A DNA stretch of 64,000 bases from Chalara sp. BL73 (lineage: Eukaryota; Ascomycota; Leotiomycetes; Helotiales), in NCBI GenBank assembly GCA_918026815.1, contig CAKJVC010000160.1:310001-374000 (forward strand), in the 5' to 3' direction. A program made the position numbers and the translations under genes. Position 1 is the stretch's first letter. Each line of letters begins with the position of its first letter. Of the stretch, positions 35,301 through 48,472 are shown piece by piece. The notes under the pieces are model-generated. The model was not told the DNA's origin and did no database searches. It saw only the letters and a list, made by a program, of their open reading frames with translations.

Positions 35301-36703
35301 GTAAGGATCTTCACCCTAGTGATGATGACTCGGCGGAGACTGCTCTTCTAAGGCATGGAAGATCATTGGTGAAAAAAGACATAACTTGATAATTCTTTAC
35401 CTGGCTGGTGTTCAAGCAGAGGCTATCGAATAATACCTTGACTGGCTGACTGGACCAACAATGAGTTCAGTAAGTCTCGAATGCTGTTTCTGGATTTCCA
35501 AACAGTCTTTTCGTATGTCGCCATATCTAAGATTAAAGCCAAAATCCGACTTACAGACATTGATTAAATGGGTCAATGCATCATGAACTGAAAAGTTAAG
35601 GCAACTAACTTTCTTTAGAGACTCTGTAGCATTCTCCCAAGATGGATAGAGCACTCGTCACCATGTTTTATATCTGGTAAACCGATGAAACCATCCATGG
35701 TGATCCAGAGACAAGTGTAGTTGCCTCCCACAAATTTGCGGTAAATCGGTTGCGCTCTAGCCATTTCACCGAGGCAGGTCTGTCGGATGTAAGTGGCAGC
35801 CCCACCTACAGACGCCCAAGATCATGAAGGTCCCCTTTTAGAAGCTTCGTGACTGTTATGACTGAGATCTAACGTAAATAGAGTGTGTCAAGGGCAAACT
35901 ATCGCTTCGAAGCCACTCCAAGCACCGTGATCCCCGTCTACTATTCGCGTGAGTACCGTGACATATTTATTAGTTTCAAAGCTTGATTTCTTGATTTAAT
36001 TTGCTTTTAAAAAAGACATAAGGCTGATGCGACTGGAAGTGCGGTTTTGCAAGCTAAGGCAATATTAGCAGTAGATATACCTAAATAGTTCTTTTGATCA
36101 CGCATTCCTCTTAATTAAAAAGCTGCTGGAAAGACATTTTTTTCACGGACTACACAAAGCAACTGAGTAATTTTGGTATAATTCAATGCAGGGTGGGATC
36201 TAGCAAGCGTACCGCACCGGCTTTTTAACTATAAACCCGAAGCACAAGTTCCCACTTCCTACCATCATGGACTAAAAAATATAGCAGCTTTCCCTTATAC
36301 TGCTTTAGATAACACGAAGCCCGAGATCCGGCTCATTTGTTTTCCGTCTCGTTCGGTGACCAGTGAGGTTGATCGGCAGCTCATTTCACCAATCTGAACC
36401 AAAAGCTTAATCTGATGTATGAAGCCTTGTCTAGCAAGAGAACAGCCTTCGATTCGTGCTCCTTGTTATCGGGGAAGCTCCTGTAATGTCTATATCTATA
36501 TATATGTACATGAATTAGGCGGTTAAGACTGATGCTTGCGTGATTTGATTGTAGAATATAATTGTTTATAAGCCTCCCAGGTTACCAACTGTGTGGCCTG
36601 AAGCACCAAGATCTCATACCTTGAACAGTTAATGCCAATAAATCAAATCAAATCATGGGCCGCTGCCTCCACGAATGATGTTGGGATGTTGCATATCCCA
36701 TGC
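35301..36703. other. Intergenic, downstream of the MFS exporter
   Basis: The frame at 35412-35654 (minus) is 80 codons long and reads like protein, but I cannot assign it. The rest shows nothing. Confidence 0.35.
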
Positions 36704-38347
36704 CTATGGGTAGTCTTTCTTATTTGGACTATGCGTTTCTACGGCTTCTTTCGCCTTCATCAGCTGTGTTAAAAGCTGCTTTGCCTCTTGTGCATATTTG
36801 CCCTTTTCTCTGATCCGCTCTCCATATTTATAAAGTAGGAACGGAAAAGGCACGCATGCTAACGATAAGAAGGCTGGTACCGATGTTGCCCAGTTGACGC
36901 CGAGGGCCGCGTACATTTTAGCCACGAAGAGAGGGAAAACAGCGGCGAAGATTGATCGGAGGACGGCACTTGCCGCGAGGACAGAGGCTGCAAAGATGGT
37001 GTACGTGTCGATGAGGTAGCTGGTGAGGCTTAGGAATATAACGACCATCCCAAAGCCAAATAGAACAGTGCCGATGATGCCAACCAGGAAGTAAACGTCC
37101 GGTGCAGCTGCGATCGCAAACCAGAATAATCCAAGCGGTGCGGCAACGGCACCAATCATCGAAGGTGGCAGGCGGTCCTCCGGTGGGAGTTTTCCTCCGG
37201 GGGCACTGCTAGCTTTCTTAGCGTATTTCTTGTTCCCAATCATCATATATAAAAGGGCGATTATCATGCCAACGCCAATACCAAGGAAAGCGAGACCTCC
37301 AAGGCCAGGGCTGAGGCCTCGACCCTGTTGGAATATAATAGGGTAGGCACTGAACATCATATACATGGCACCAAATATAATTGCCATATATAGGGACAGT
37401 ACTGCAACAATCGGCTCGCGAAAGAGCAGTAGCCAAGGACGAGACAAAGCCGTTTTGATAACTTCCCCTGTCGATTTCTTTCCACGGGTATGATCGAGGC
37501 GACTGACATAAGATTGCCCCGTCAAGTCTGATAGAGCAGATGCTCTGAGTCGAAGAAGGACAGGCGCGTACGTTTCCGGCACGTACATATAATAAACTGC
37601 CCAGAGAAGGCTCGAAACAACAGCAATGAGAAATAATATCGCTCGAAATCCAGCCGACTCGCCCAGAAAGCCGCCAACAATCGGTCCCAGGACCGGGCCA
37701 ACGAACGGTGCAGCGGTAAAAATACTCGTTGCTAGACCTCGGTCTTTAGCAGTGAACATGTCTGCAATGACGCCTCCCGTGTTGGTAAGAGATGAGGAAC
37801 CAGATGCGCCGGCAAGAAATCGTAGAATAATCACCTGTACGATATCCTGACTGTTGATTGCCAGGATGTTGGATATTGCGAAGATTCCGTAAGTCGTGCT
37901 GAAGACAATCTGCCGGCCGTATAACTCGCTCATCGGCGCCCAGAGTAGGGGTCCTATAGCGAATCCGACGACATACATCGACAATCCCAGCAGGACTGTC
38001 TGTCTCGAAGTATCAAACACTTTCTCCGCATCTGCAAGACCGCCTGTGTAAACAGAGGAACAGAAGGCCATAACGAGGGTTGATATGGCGGAGATGGATG
38101 CGATGAGCCATTTTTTGCGTCGCGTGAAGAGTAGAGGATTACGAGGGTCGAGGGGAATCCAATCTATCAGGTACGGGTCCCTCGGAATGCCAGAGCCCTC
38201 CCATGGATGATAGAAAACTTCAGGAACGATGATAGAGGTCTCTCGGACAAGCCGCCAATGTGAGATCTGGCTACGACGGTCATGGTCCTCTTGATAGGTT
38301 GGTGGTTCAGGGAGCTCTTTTTTGTCTAGGTCTGATAGAAAAGACAT
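36704..38347 (-). CDS. MFS drug/metabolite exporter (DHA1 type) of the polyketide cluster
   Basis: A single exon of 547 residues, beginning at the ATG at 38347. After a cytoplasmic leader of about 75 residues come about 12 predicted membrane segments. Motif A-like PMSELYGRQIVFSTTYGIF follows helix 2, and the arrangement RFLAGASGSSSLTNTGGVIA and GPVLGPIVGGFLGE (motif C-like) are typical of the 12-helix proton-driven antiporters. A long loop between halves (about 290-330) contains LDHTRGKKSTGE. It lies downstream of the FAD monooxygenase on the same strand and near the PKS. Export of the polyketide product, with self-protection, is inference from position. Confidence 0.9.
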   Translation of the reverse strand: MSFLSDLDKKELPEPPTYQEDHDRRSQISHWRLVRETSIIVPEVFYHPWEGSGIPRDPYLIDWIPLDPRNPLLFTRRKKWLIASISAISTLVMAFCSSVYTGGLADAEKVFDTSRQTVLLGLSMYVVGFAIGPLLWAPMSELYGRQIVFSTTYGIFAISNILAINSQDIVQVIILRFLAGASGSSSLTNTGGVIADMFTAKDRGLATSIFTAAPFVGPVLGPIVGGFLGESAGFRAILFLIAVVSSLLWAVYYMYVPETYAPVLLRLRASALSDLTGQSYVSRLDHTRGKKSTGEVIKTALSRPWLLLFREPIVAVLSLYMAIIFGAMYMMFSAYPIIFQQGRGLSPGLGGLAFLGIGVGMIIALLYMMIGNKKYAKKASSAPGGKLPPEDRLPPSMIGAVAAPLGLFWFAIAAAPDVYFLVGIIGTVLFGFGMVVIFLSLTSYLIDTYTIFAASVLAASAVLRSIFAAVFPLFVAKMYAALGVNWATSVPAFLSLACVPFPFLLYKYGERIREKGKYAQEAKQLLTQLMKAKEAVETHSPNKKDYP

Positions 38348-39436
38348 CACCGCAAATTTCCCACCGCTTGAGCACTCAAGAACTCAAAGTCGAGGTTCCT
38401 TCGACCTGTATTATTCTCCGACCCAAATTGCAAAGCTCTGTCATATCAAGTGACATATAACTGTGTGAGACGGCAGAGCGTTTGTATGCGCCAATGTAAA
38501 CGCCTAAGGACATATAACTGGGACAGAGCAATACACGTAAGAAGGACGCATTATTGACAGCGATCTAGGCAAAATTTGGAGCATAATAGATTTCGGTAGC
38601 GTGGTATGAGAATATATAGTGCCGTTAGATCTTCGTGATCACCACACCACGTTGTTTCGGTTTCGTTTTGCGACTAGAAGACCAAGGTCCGAAAATTAAG
38701 CGATCCCGAAGATTAAACGAACACTCAGGTAACGGACAAATATCTCTTGGCAGGATCTTCACAGCGGCTAAGATTCCAGACTATTCTATTGTATCATGTT
38801 TGGTTTGTGCTTTATTTGATTTCCAAAATTGCCGCATATATCACGTGAGCTATTAACCTCTAGCGATTTAGGCCCCCCAAAAAAGTTCGTCCACTATACA
38901 TACATCTGGCTGAAATAATCCCGGTATGCTCATTCGTCCGACTTTACTACATTAAGCTCGTTTCTAAATTACAATTTTTGTAACCTCCCCCCTTTATGTA
39001 AAGCATATATTCGGTGGCAACCATGAATCGTATGCATTATGTATTTGTAATATATCATCCATTTGTAAAAATTCATGTTTACCTTGGAAGCATACTCTTA
39101 GTGGAACTCTTCAAATTTTGAGGCGTTAGTCTTATTGGTAGGGTATCAAGAAACGAAATAGGGAATTTTTGGTAAACTTGGTCTATTTATTTGGGCTATC
39201 GTACATTGAAGATCTAGAAAGGCATTTTGACTTTCTGTCAGTAAAATCAATCTATGGCGGATACAGGTGCCAATGGTCAGCGAAGTTTATAGTTTGCTCA
39301 AGATTGAATCTAAATCGCCTAGAAAAGACCGAACCCTATCCAGCGGTGCGGTAATATTGTGTGAAATCATGCTTTAGTCCAGCGCTGGCCTAGATGAGGA
39401 GTCAGCAAATTTTGATTCGAGGCGAATAAGGATCAG
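38348..39436. other. Intergenic between the exporter and the monooxygenase
   Basis: This should hold the promoter of the MFS gene and the 3' end of the monooxygenase. No named motif or gene recognised. The first 100 bp may contain an extra small exon of the monooxygenase (see that entry). Confidence 0.4.
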
Positions 39437-40673
39437 TCATCCACTCACCCGCATTATGCCAGCAAACTTGGCTAGTTCTTTGGGATCCGTTCGTGCTTCA
39501 TTGCATGTCTTTAGAAATGGATCTAGCTCAAGTGCTCTATCGGGTTCTTCCATCATAAGGCGCTGGAGGTTTACCGTAGAAATCTTGTCAATGACATCAT
39601 GGTATATCCCCCGCCTAACCTCGTCGTATTTGTCCAATATGCTTTCATTAGCGAGGTTGTGATATATGCCAGCAAGGCAATCATACAGGCCTCCGACATC
39701 CACAACACCTGAGGTCAAGCCCATGCCGCCCATGGGATTGCAGAGATGCGCCGCATCGGCAACAAGGAGGAACCTCCCGGACCGAAATCTCTCTGCGCAC
39801 CGCTGGTGTATGCGATACGGGCTGATATTCACTAGCTTATACTGGTCCGGCGTTGGTTGGTCGGGAAGCATGGTGCGGAACTTTTCAGCCTGGCGCTCGA
39901 TGACTTCTTGTGGTGATAGGTGGCCTGGCTCACTGTATGTAACTCTCCATAATCCACCTTTGCTAATGCGTGCTGCCATGAACCAGTGCTCAGGGTGCAC
40001 GATGAAGTTAATGTCATGCCAACCAATGGTGTCAAAGTCGTAGTACACATTCGTTGCTACAAGCCAAGGCGCCCATGTGTATCCAGGGAAATTATTGTTA
40101 AAGAGCGAGTGTCGGAGCGTACTACTTGCGCCATCCGCGCCTACAATATAGTCGGCGTCAAAGATTTGCACACCAGTAGATGTCTGAACCGAGACCCAGG
40201 CCTTCTCCGCATCCTGGCCTATTTCAGTGACTTTGTGGGAGAAGCTGATAGAAGCAGTAGGTTGCCGGTAGACCGCTTCAAGGATGATGTTAGCAACGCG
40301 ATTCACCGGCAGGCTAGTCACACGATCTGCAGAAGGAATTGGCGCTTGTGGCATGTCGGTGATGATGCTGCCATCCAGCTTCCGCCAGCAAACGCCTTCA
40401 GGACAGAAGCCTTCCGCCTGAATGGCATCGAGAACGCCCGCGCGTCGGAGTTCATGCACCGCCGCGGGACCATAGTGGGTTGCGCGCGGCTGGTCATCGA
40501 TTTTGGGTGCTGCCTCAAGGACCTGAACCTCAATTCCCTCTTGCGCCAGGAAGAGGGCAAGGAGAAGCCCTGCTGGGCCGGCGCCGACTATGATAACCTA
40601 TTAGTGTTAGAACCGAATATTGAAGGTGAAGTGGGCGCTGAGTTAACTTTACCTTTTTGAACATGCCAGCCAT
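39437..40673 (-). CDS. FAD-dependent aromatic monooxygenase of the polyketide cluster
   Basis: A short first exon (40673-40653, MAGMFKK) joins in phase to 40597-39437 across a 55-nt intron with an ACTAATAG end. The product is about 393 residues. The FAD-binding dinucleotide motif VIIVGAGPAGLLLALFLA is split from the start only by the intron. GADGASSTLRHSLF carries the DG motif. The flavin-ribityl motif, usually GDAAH, reads VADAAHLCNPMGGMGLTSG here, with Ala for Gly. These are class A flavin monooxygenases, which hydroxylate aromatic rings with NAD(P)H and O2; the substrate is probably the PKS product or a derivative. The last codons include a GTGAGT donor at 39448. An alternative ending joins it to an acceptor at 39390 and stops at 39336, so the C-terminus is uncertain. 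Confidence 0.88.
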
Positions 40674-42076
40674 GGGGAATGAATTGGAGCAAAGAATCTG
40701 AGGAGGATTTTGCAAAATGAATATTTTCTTAATTCAGGTAGGAAGTCTGCTCGCCCAACCTTTTTAGACAGACATTTCCGCATAGTACTAACATTAGTTA
40801 GTCACTCCTCAGACATTTGAATCGTCTCGTCTAATGTCCGAGGTGCAGCTTGGAATCGAGACCCGACGATAAAACACCAGCTGAAAAGCTTGAGTGAGCT
40901 CAGGCTTAACCAAACGTTCGATTGATTAAGATCATCATTCTCCAACAGAAGTAAGGCATTTCAAAACAAAGGTAAGAACTGCTTGCAAAGTGGAGTGGGT
41001 TCCAGAAGGATTCGAATCAGGCCACTGGCGTGGCAAGGACCAAGGTCATTGCCACTAGTTTCGGAAGCATTGAAAGGGATAGAAGCATTGGCTTCAATTA
41101 CAGTAAACAGCTTTTACCTTAAAATATTCGGTTATTTCTACTACATTCTTAGGCCTATAGATTACGGATAACTTAACCTTAATGTATGTCGAAATCTAGA
41201 TTCTATATGAGGTATAGCCTAAAGTTGACATTAAATAAGTACAACACTTCATTAGGCTGGAAATACCCTATTGGTTTAGGGTCATAGAAGGAGGGGCCTT
41301 ATCCTTATCACATTGCAAAACGCCATGGCCAAGCTTTAACCGATCGCTTAAGCTTAAGCTCATAGTATCTGCCTGAGCCTGAACGTCGGGAATCGAGTCA
41401 GGTAAAGATCTAAAACTAATTCGGAACAGATCAACAGCGCATAGGATTGCATCAGACATGGCGGCCAGCCGAACCTCGGGTCATGCCGGTGGGTTACATT
41501 ATCCCTTAAACGGGAGGTTTAGTCGAGGTACAATACCGACGCACTGGGATCAATGGATCACGCCCATCAAACGGAGAATTAACCCGATTCCGGAGATAGC
41601 AATTATCGTAAAACGTCTCAAACATACGGTATCTTTTCAAAATGTGTGGATATGTCTCTGCTACTGCCAAGACCGGTGCCAGTCATTATTCATTCTCTTT
41701 GATAACAATGACAGCGGGCCTGTTAGAAGGACTAGGTCTAAAGATCCAAAACTAGCTCTATGGGGAGGTTTTAGATGAGTAACCCGATTGTGCCACCTAT
41801 GTTTGTGGAAGGAATGTACGAAAACGGCAATTACAGTAGCAACTGGATGGTTTCATACATCAGTTGCACAATCAGGAAAGGTATAAGTAAGTATCTAGGC
41901 CCTTTGTATTCCTTCTTTCTGTACCTTCAGCGTCGTCAATAGATATATCCCCGTAACTCTACCAAGGTCACGTGATAACAGGTGGCCAAATTTGTATTCG
42001 TTCTAACAAAGGCTCTCCAAGTTTTCCTCGGATATTTACCTCTTCATTCATATTCAACAGTCAATTTCCTCCGGAG
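40674..42076. promoter_or_regulatory. Shared upstream region of the divergent monooxygenase and PKS genes
   Basis: The two genes point away from this 1.4-kb region, so it should hold both promoters. A TATA-like GTATAAGT lies about 195 bp before the PKS start. A CGG-N6-CCG palindrome is noted separately. No other motif is strong enough to name. Confidence 0.4.
41477..41488. promoter_or_regulatory. CGG-N6-CCG palindrome, candidate Zn2Cys6 factor site
   Basis: CGG and CCG are spaced by six bases in the region shared by the divergent PKS and monooxygenase. Inverted CGG half-sites with N6 spacing are bound by some Zn(II)2Cys6 factors such as Ppr1. No Zn2Cys6 gene is visible in the window, so any regulator is encoded elsewhere. 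One short site could occur by chance. Confidence 0.3.
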
Positions 42077-45000
42077 ATGTTGACCTCGACGCAGGTCCTG
42101 TTATTTGGAGACCAAACGGAGAACATAGCCCCAACAATTAAACGACTGTACCGACATTCGAAAAGGTCTCCTTATCTGAGAGCTTTCCTCCAAGGTTCCA
42201 CGGATGCTGTTCATAGAGCTGTCTCGGAGCTTCCATCTTCTGAGCAGTCCAGATTTCGTTTCAGCTCTTTCCTGGATTTAACAGAGATTCCCAACCTCGA
42301 TGTCGATTTGCAAACCCTTCTGTTCTGTATTGCACAGTTAGGGTGTCTTGTTGCGTAAGATATAGCTGCTACAATCTTTAGGTTTGACTAAACTGACAAC
42401 AAATCCAGGCACGTTGAGACCGATCCTCGCTTACTCGAACGCAGGCCGTCGAAAAGCTTGGTCGTACTTGGGTTTTGTACAGGTCTCTTAGCTGCTGCCG
42501 CTGCCGCTGCACATTCCATGGTGGAAATCATCGAACTTGCACCCGAGATAGTTGCAGTATCCGTGCGGTTAGGTCAAGAAGTCCGCCGCCGTTCCTTATT
42601 GCTTGAAGATAGCAAACGCAGCTGGGCGCGAGCTATCACGGGATACACAGCTGCTCAAGGCGATGAGAAACTGATAGAGTTCATCAGAGCTCATGTGAGT
42701 GTGCAGCAACTCTACTTACAATAATTGACAAGATGCTGATAAGATAGGCCGTCCCCTCACACAGAAAGCCATACATCAGTGCTGTCTCCGCCACTTCCAT
42801 AACATTCAGTGGCCCACCATCGATGCTTGATCTTTTCTTCTCGGAGATGTTCCCACAACTACCAACCTTCTCACTCCCGATAAGCGCTGCATTCCATGCA
42901 CCGCATCTTTGTCCACCTGACGTTAATAACATTATTAATGCTAGCGGCGCCGGATCCATCTTCCAAAAATATACCTTGGAAGATGTTGAATTTCTTTCTC
43001 CTACGTCTGGCTTGCGTTATACTTCCCAGACTCTCCCAGAATTGTTAACGCATATGATTTCCGATATCTTCCAAAACTGCATCGACAGTGTTCAAGTATT
43101 CAAGGAGATGGCAGCTGAATTTGGCAGTAGGCGTAGCGAGGTTTGCCTGGTGCCCATTGGTCCAAATTCTATGTTAAAACATCTCACGACATCACTGGAC
43201 GAATCAAAATCTTCCGTCACGACTACCGTTTGGGGAGATGATAGCCAAGACTTCGCTCCATCTTCGGCGATGGGAGATGTCGCCATTGTTGGAATGGCAG
43301 GGAGATTTCCAGGTGCTGAAACATTGGAGGAGTTCTGGGACGTTTTGCAGAAGGGCTTGGATCTTCACCGAGAGGTAAATTGTCAACTTTATGCTGCCCT
43401 AAACCGCATGTGCTGACCCTTTTCAGATACCTTCAGATCGGTTCGATATTGGAACTGCCTACGATCCAACAGGGAAGCACCCAAATACCACTTCAAGTCC
43501 TTACGGGTGCTTTATTGATCGCCCAGGGGTCTTCGATGCAAGATTATTCAACATGTCGCCCCGTGAAGCCGCCCAGACCGATCCTGGCCAGCGCCTCTTG
43601 CTAATGACTACATACGAGGCTCTGGAGATGTCTGGCTACAGCCAAGAGCATGATCTGGAGGACCGAGACACAAAGGTTGGATCTTTTTTCGGTCAGACGA
43701 TCGATGACTGGAGAGAGTATAATGCGGCGGAAAACGTCGATATGTACTTTGTCACTGGAGGTATTCGGGCGTTTAGCGCGGGTCGTGTGAACTACCACTT
43801 CAAGTGGGAAGGACCATCCTTCAGTGTTGACAGCGCATGTTCCTCCAGCTTAATTGCTATTCAACTTGCCTGCTCCTCTCTTCTCGCCCGCGAGTGCAAC
43901 ATGGCGGTAGCAGGAGGCTCCAATATCCTGACTGGGTGCAATATGTACTCTGGTCTAAGTAAAGGAAGTTTTCTGTCTCGCACTGGTTCCTGCAAAACGC
44001 TTGATAGCGAGGCAGATGGGTATTGCCGTGGCGATGGCGTGGGTGTCATAGTGTTGAAAAGGCTGGACGACGCCATTGCAAGCCGGGACAATATTCTTGC
44101 AGTGGTAAAGGGTGCTGCCACGAACCACTCCGCTCAGGCTATTTCGATAACACATCCACATGTTGGAACACAGGAGAAGCTTTTCAAGGAGGTACTACAG
44201 CAGGCTGCGGTTGACCCTAGCGAGATCGACTATGTCGAAATGCATGGTACAGGAACGCAGGCTGGTGATGCCGCGGAATGCGAGTCGGTGATGAATGTCC
44301 TGGCAAAGCAACGTCGACGCCATCCATTATCTATTGGATCTTTGAAGCCTAATGTCGGACACGGAGAAGCAGCTGCTGGCGTTACATCCCTAATCAAAGT
44401 CTTAATGATGCTTCAAAAAGATAAAATAGCTCCACATATTGGTATTAAAGATCGCATCAATCCGAATCTGCCCTCGTTCGCAGAACGCAATGTCCAGATT
44501 GCCACCTCGGGTGTATTCAAAGGACAAGCTCAGAAGAGAAAAATCCTACTGAACAACTTTAGTGCCGCAGGAGGCAATACATCTCTTGTCATTGAAGATG
44601 GGCCAGGGAACAGCGTTGTGACGACTGATCCAAGAACTTCCCACGCCGTTTGTGTTTCCGCAAAGACTTCTTGGTCGTTAAAGGAAAACATTAACCGGTT
44701 GCTTACGTTTCTCGAATCGACCGATTGTAACCTCGCTGATATTGCCTATACAACTACGGCGCGACGAATGCATCACCCAATTCGCCTATCTTACTCTGTC
44801 AGAAATACCGAAGAGTTACGCAAAGCTCTAGATAATGAGCTTTCGACATGGAAAGATGCAAAACCCATTAACAATGTTCCACAGATTGTTTTCATATTTC
44901 CAGGCCAAGGCGCCCCAATCTCCGGAGTAACGTCTGAACTGTATAAATCCTCATTGCCCTTCCGACGGGATATCGACAATTACGAATCGATCTGTACGCA

Positions 45001-48000
45001 GCAGGGTTTACCTTCATTCTTGGATACGTTAACGGGGAAAAATCAAACCCCATCGCCGTCCGAAAGTCAATTATGCTTGGTAGCCATTGAGCTTGCACTC
45101 GCGAATCTTTGGAGGTCTTGGGGTTTGAGACCAAGTCTCGTTATTGGGCATAGTCTAGGAGAATACGCCGCTCTCTGTGTAGCTGGTGTTATCTCGGCGG
45201 CCGACATGTTCTTTATGGTGGCCAAACGAGCTGCTCTGATGATGCAGAAATGCACTCCAAATACACATCAAATGTTGTCCATGCAACTCTCTGCGGATCA
45301 AGTTCAATCGCAGCTCTCGGTGGCACAGCTTTCGTCGCTGGAAGTTGCTTGCATCAACGGCTCTAATTCTACGGTTGTGAGTGGGTCGGCAGCAGAGATG
45401 GCTATTTTCCAGAAGCGGCTGGAGTCAGCCGGAGTGACAACGAAGTTGCTGGCAGTTCCATATTCATTTCATTCAAAACAAATGGATTCTATTCTAGAAG
45501 AGTATGAGGCCATAGCGAGCAATGTTCACTTCTCGAAACCCAACATTCCTGTGGCATCCACACTTCTTGGAGAAGTAATTAGAGACGACGATGTCTTCTC
45601 GGCGAACTATCTAGCCTCCCAAGCTAGGCGCTCTGTCAACTACACTGCCGCTCTTCAGGCCTGTGTTGTTGAAGGACTCGTGTCTGACAATACTCTATGG
45701 CTGGAATCCGGGCCCGGGGCAACATGCACATCATTTGTACGGTCAACGCTCAATATACCTCTTGAAAACACGATCGCAACTTTAAGACCAACGGATGATT
45801 ATTGGGTGGCGGTGACAAAGGGCATATCTAATGCGTATCGAAAAGGAGTGCATGTTAAGTGGACAGACTTCCACAGCGATCACAAGCAAAATGTTAGCTT
45901 AGTTGCGCTGCCTTCTTATGCCTTCGACCTCAAAAACTTTTGGATTGAATATCGAGCGAAGAAAGAAACCTCTCTTGAAATTAAGGCACCTCTTCCTCTG
46001 CCCCCATCAATATGTTTACAGCACGTTGTTGAGTCGAACTTCGAGCCCTCAAAGGCCTCCGTGGCATTTACTAGCGATTTTGGCAGCTCGCAACTCTCTG
46101 AAATGGCTAGGGGCCATCTCGTAAATGGCCTGGGCTTATGTCCTAGCTCTGTGTATGCAGAAATGGCTTTCGCGGCAGCCACCTATATATTCCAGCGAGG
46201 CGACTCCTCCGTTTCCATTCCACCTATGGACCTTTCCGACATGGATATTTTTAGCCCATTCATCGTGAACCCTGACGGGATAAATCAGATTCTCAGGGTA
46301 GAGGCGGTGCAAGAAGATTCGGGGCCAGTCCGTATCCAGTTCAGCTCTCAGAGCGACTCTAGTCTGAAAGAGCATGCGCGATGCTCCGTCTTGTTTGGCC
46401 AAGGCAAGTCTTTGCTGACGAGCTGGAATCGAAATGGACATCTCATCCGAGAAAGAATCCAAACGCTGAAAGAGCAGGTGAAAACGGGCAATGTTCATGA
46501 TATCAGGCAAAAGTTGGTCTACAAGCTATTTCAGTGTGTGGTAGACTATTCCAGTAATTATCAAGCCTTGGATGAGGTCTACATGCACAGCGATATTCCA
46601 GAGGCAGCCTCAAGGCTGAAGTTTCAAACGTCTGCGACTGACGGGCACTTTGTCCACAGCCCTTACTGGATTGACTGTCTCGCGCAGCTTGGCGGGTTCT
46701 GCTTGAACGTAAACCCTCCAGTTGCTGAGGATGTCGTTTATCTTTCACATGGATGGAAGAGCATGAGAATCACTGGCCCGCTTTCTGACAAGCAACAGTA
46801 CTTCAGCTATGTGCGCATGCAGCAAGAAGAAGAACCTGGTCTATATACTGGGGATGTCTACGTCATGGACGCTTCAGAAGTCGTTGCTATCTGCTCGGGT
46901 TTGAAATTCAAGCAGATGAAGCGATCTTTATTGGAAACTCTTCTTGGCGCGAGGTCTCGCAAAGCGCAGATAACGGCGCATATTCGTCAGCCAGAGCGGA
47001 GGCAGCCTCAGCAACCTCAAAGAGCTCTGCCAGCTCAATCGATGAACTTTCCTGATATCATTGGCATAATATCCTCGGAAGTGGGCTTGAATTCAAGTGA
47101 ATTTGCGGAAGAAGTGAGATGGACTGACCTGGGCATCGATTCTATATTGACTATCTCCATCTTACAGAAGATACGGGGCTCAACCTCGATGGACCTTCCA
47201 AGCTCTCTGTTTGTGTCTTGCCCTACGGTCAGAGAGCTTGAGACATATTTTCGGGACAGATTTGAGTCCGAGCAGAGCTCTACTATGAGTTCTCCGTGCC
47301 CCTCAGCACTAGCGCATCGATCAACAATCTCTTCCGTCTCCTCGCTAGACAGTACTCTCCCAGATGCTATTTGTACTCCGCCCGATCATGTTTTATCGAA
47401 TATTACCTCTCTGATTATTACAGAGCTGGGCATCGATGGGAGTGAAGTCGAGGCATCAACCCGCTTTGCCGACGTTGGATTAGATTCACTCCTGACCATT
47501 TCCATTTTAGGCGCCTTGCGCGAAGAGCTTAGTATAAGCTTGCCATCCTCCTTTTTCACCAACCATCCAACTTTTGGTGATATCAAAGGTTATTTCGGGC
47601 AGTCGTTCCCAAAACTTGAGTCCGTGTCCGCCAGTCTGGCGGAACTGTCAGGTTACAAGAGCACACCTGTGCTTCTTCAAGGCAACCCGACTCCAAACAG
47701 TCAGGCCTTATTCATTCTGCCCGACGGGTCTGGTTCTGCATTATCTTACATAGATCTCCCCATCCTTTCCAAGTCACTGCCCGTCTATGCCTTGAACTCT
47801 CCCTTCCTCAACCGCGCTAGCGAGTACACATTGTCTTTCGAGACCGTTGCCACGATATTCATCAAAGCAATCCAGGAAGTTCAACCCCATGGCCCATACC
47901 TCATCTGCGGTTGGTCAATGGGCGGAATATTTGCCTACGAGGTAGCACGACAGCTGCTCGAGGCAGGGCAAGAGATCCCGCTCTTGCTTTTCATGGACAG

Positions 48001-48472
48001 TCCCTGCCCACGAACGCTACCGCCGCTTCCTGCCCCGACGCTTGATATCCTCGAAAAAGCTGGCTTGTTCGACGGGATGGATAAGTCTGGAAAGGGGATC
48101 TCCGAGGAGACAAGGCAACATTTCCTTGCAAGTGTGAGGACCTTGGAGCACTTCAATCCAAAGCCGATAATGAGCACATTCAGGCTCGGTCATGTTGCCG
48201 CTATTTGGGCCAAAGACGGGATGCTGGAGGGCCTTAGCGAGGAAAAAAAGATTGCGTTGAGTGATAGTGACGATCAGATCGCAGGGGAAGCCAAAAATTG
48301 GCTCTTTGGAGAACGGAAGGACTACGGTCCGGCTGGTTGGGATAAACTGGCTGGGAAGAATGTGGAATGTCATATCGTCGCCGGGAATCACTTCTCGATT
48401 ATGAAGGCTCCGCAGGTCAATGCTCTTGGCACTATTTTAGCGAAATCCCTAAGGAAGGTTGGCATATCCTGA
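42077..48472 (+). CDS. Non-reducing polyketide synthase (SAT-KS-AT-PT-ACP-ACP-TE)
   Basis: Exons 42077-42354, 42409-42694, 42748-43374 and 43427-48472 join in phase to 2,078 residues, normal for this family. The SAT starter domain has its Cys in GFCTG (Cys116). The ketosynthase has Cys535 (SVDSACSSSL), His670 (EMHGTGTQAGD) and His709 (NVGHGEAAAG). The acyltransferase has Ser973 in GHSLGEYAAL. The product-template domain has His1294 (ARGHLVNG) and Asp1480 (YWIDCLAQLGG). Two carrier domains have Ser1636 (GIDSILT) and Ser1751 (GLDSLLT), and the thioesterase has Ser1894 (GWSMGG) and His2052 (GNHFSI). It builds an aromatic polyketide from malonyl-CoA, folds it in the template domain and releases it through the thioesterase. 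All catalytic residues are present. The product cannot be told from sequence alone. Confidence 0.96.
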
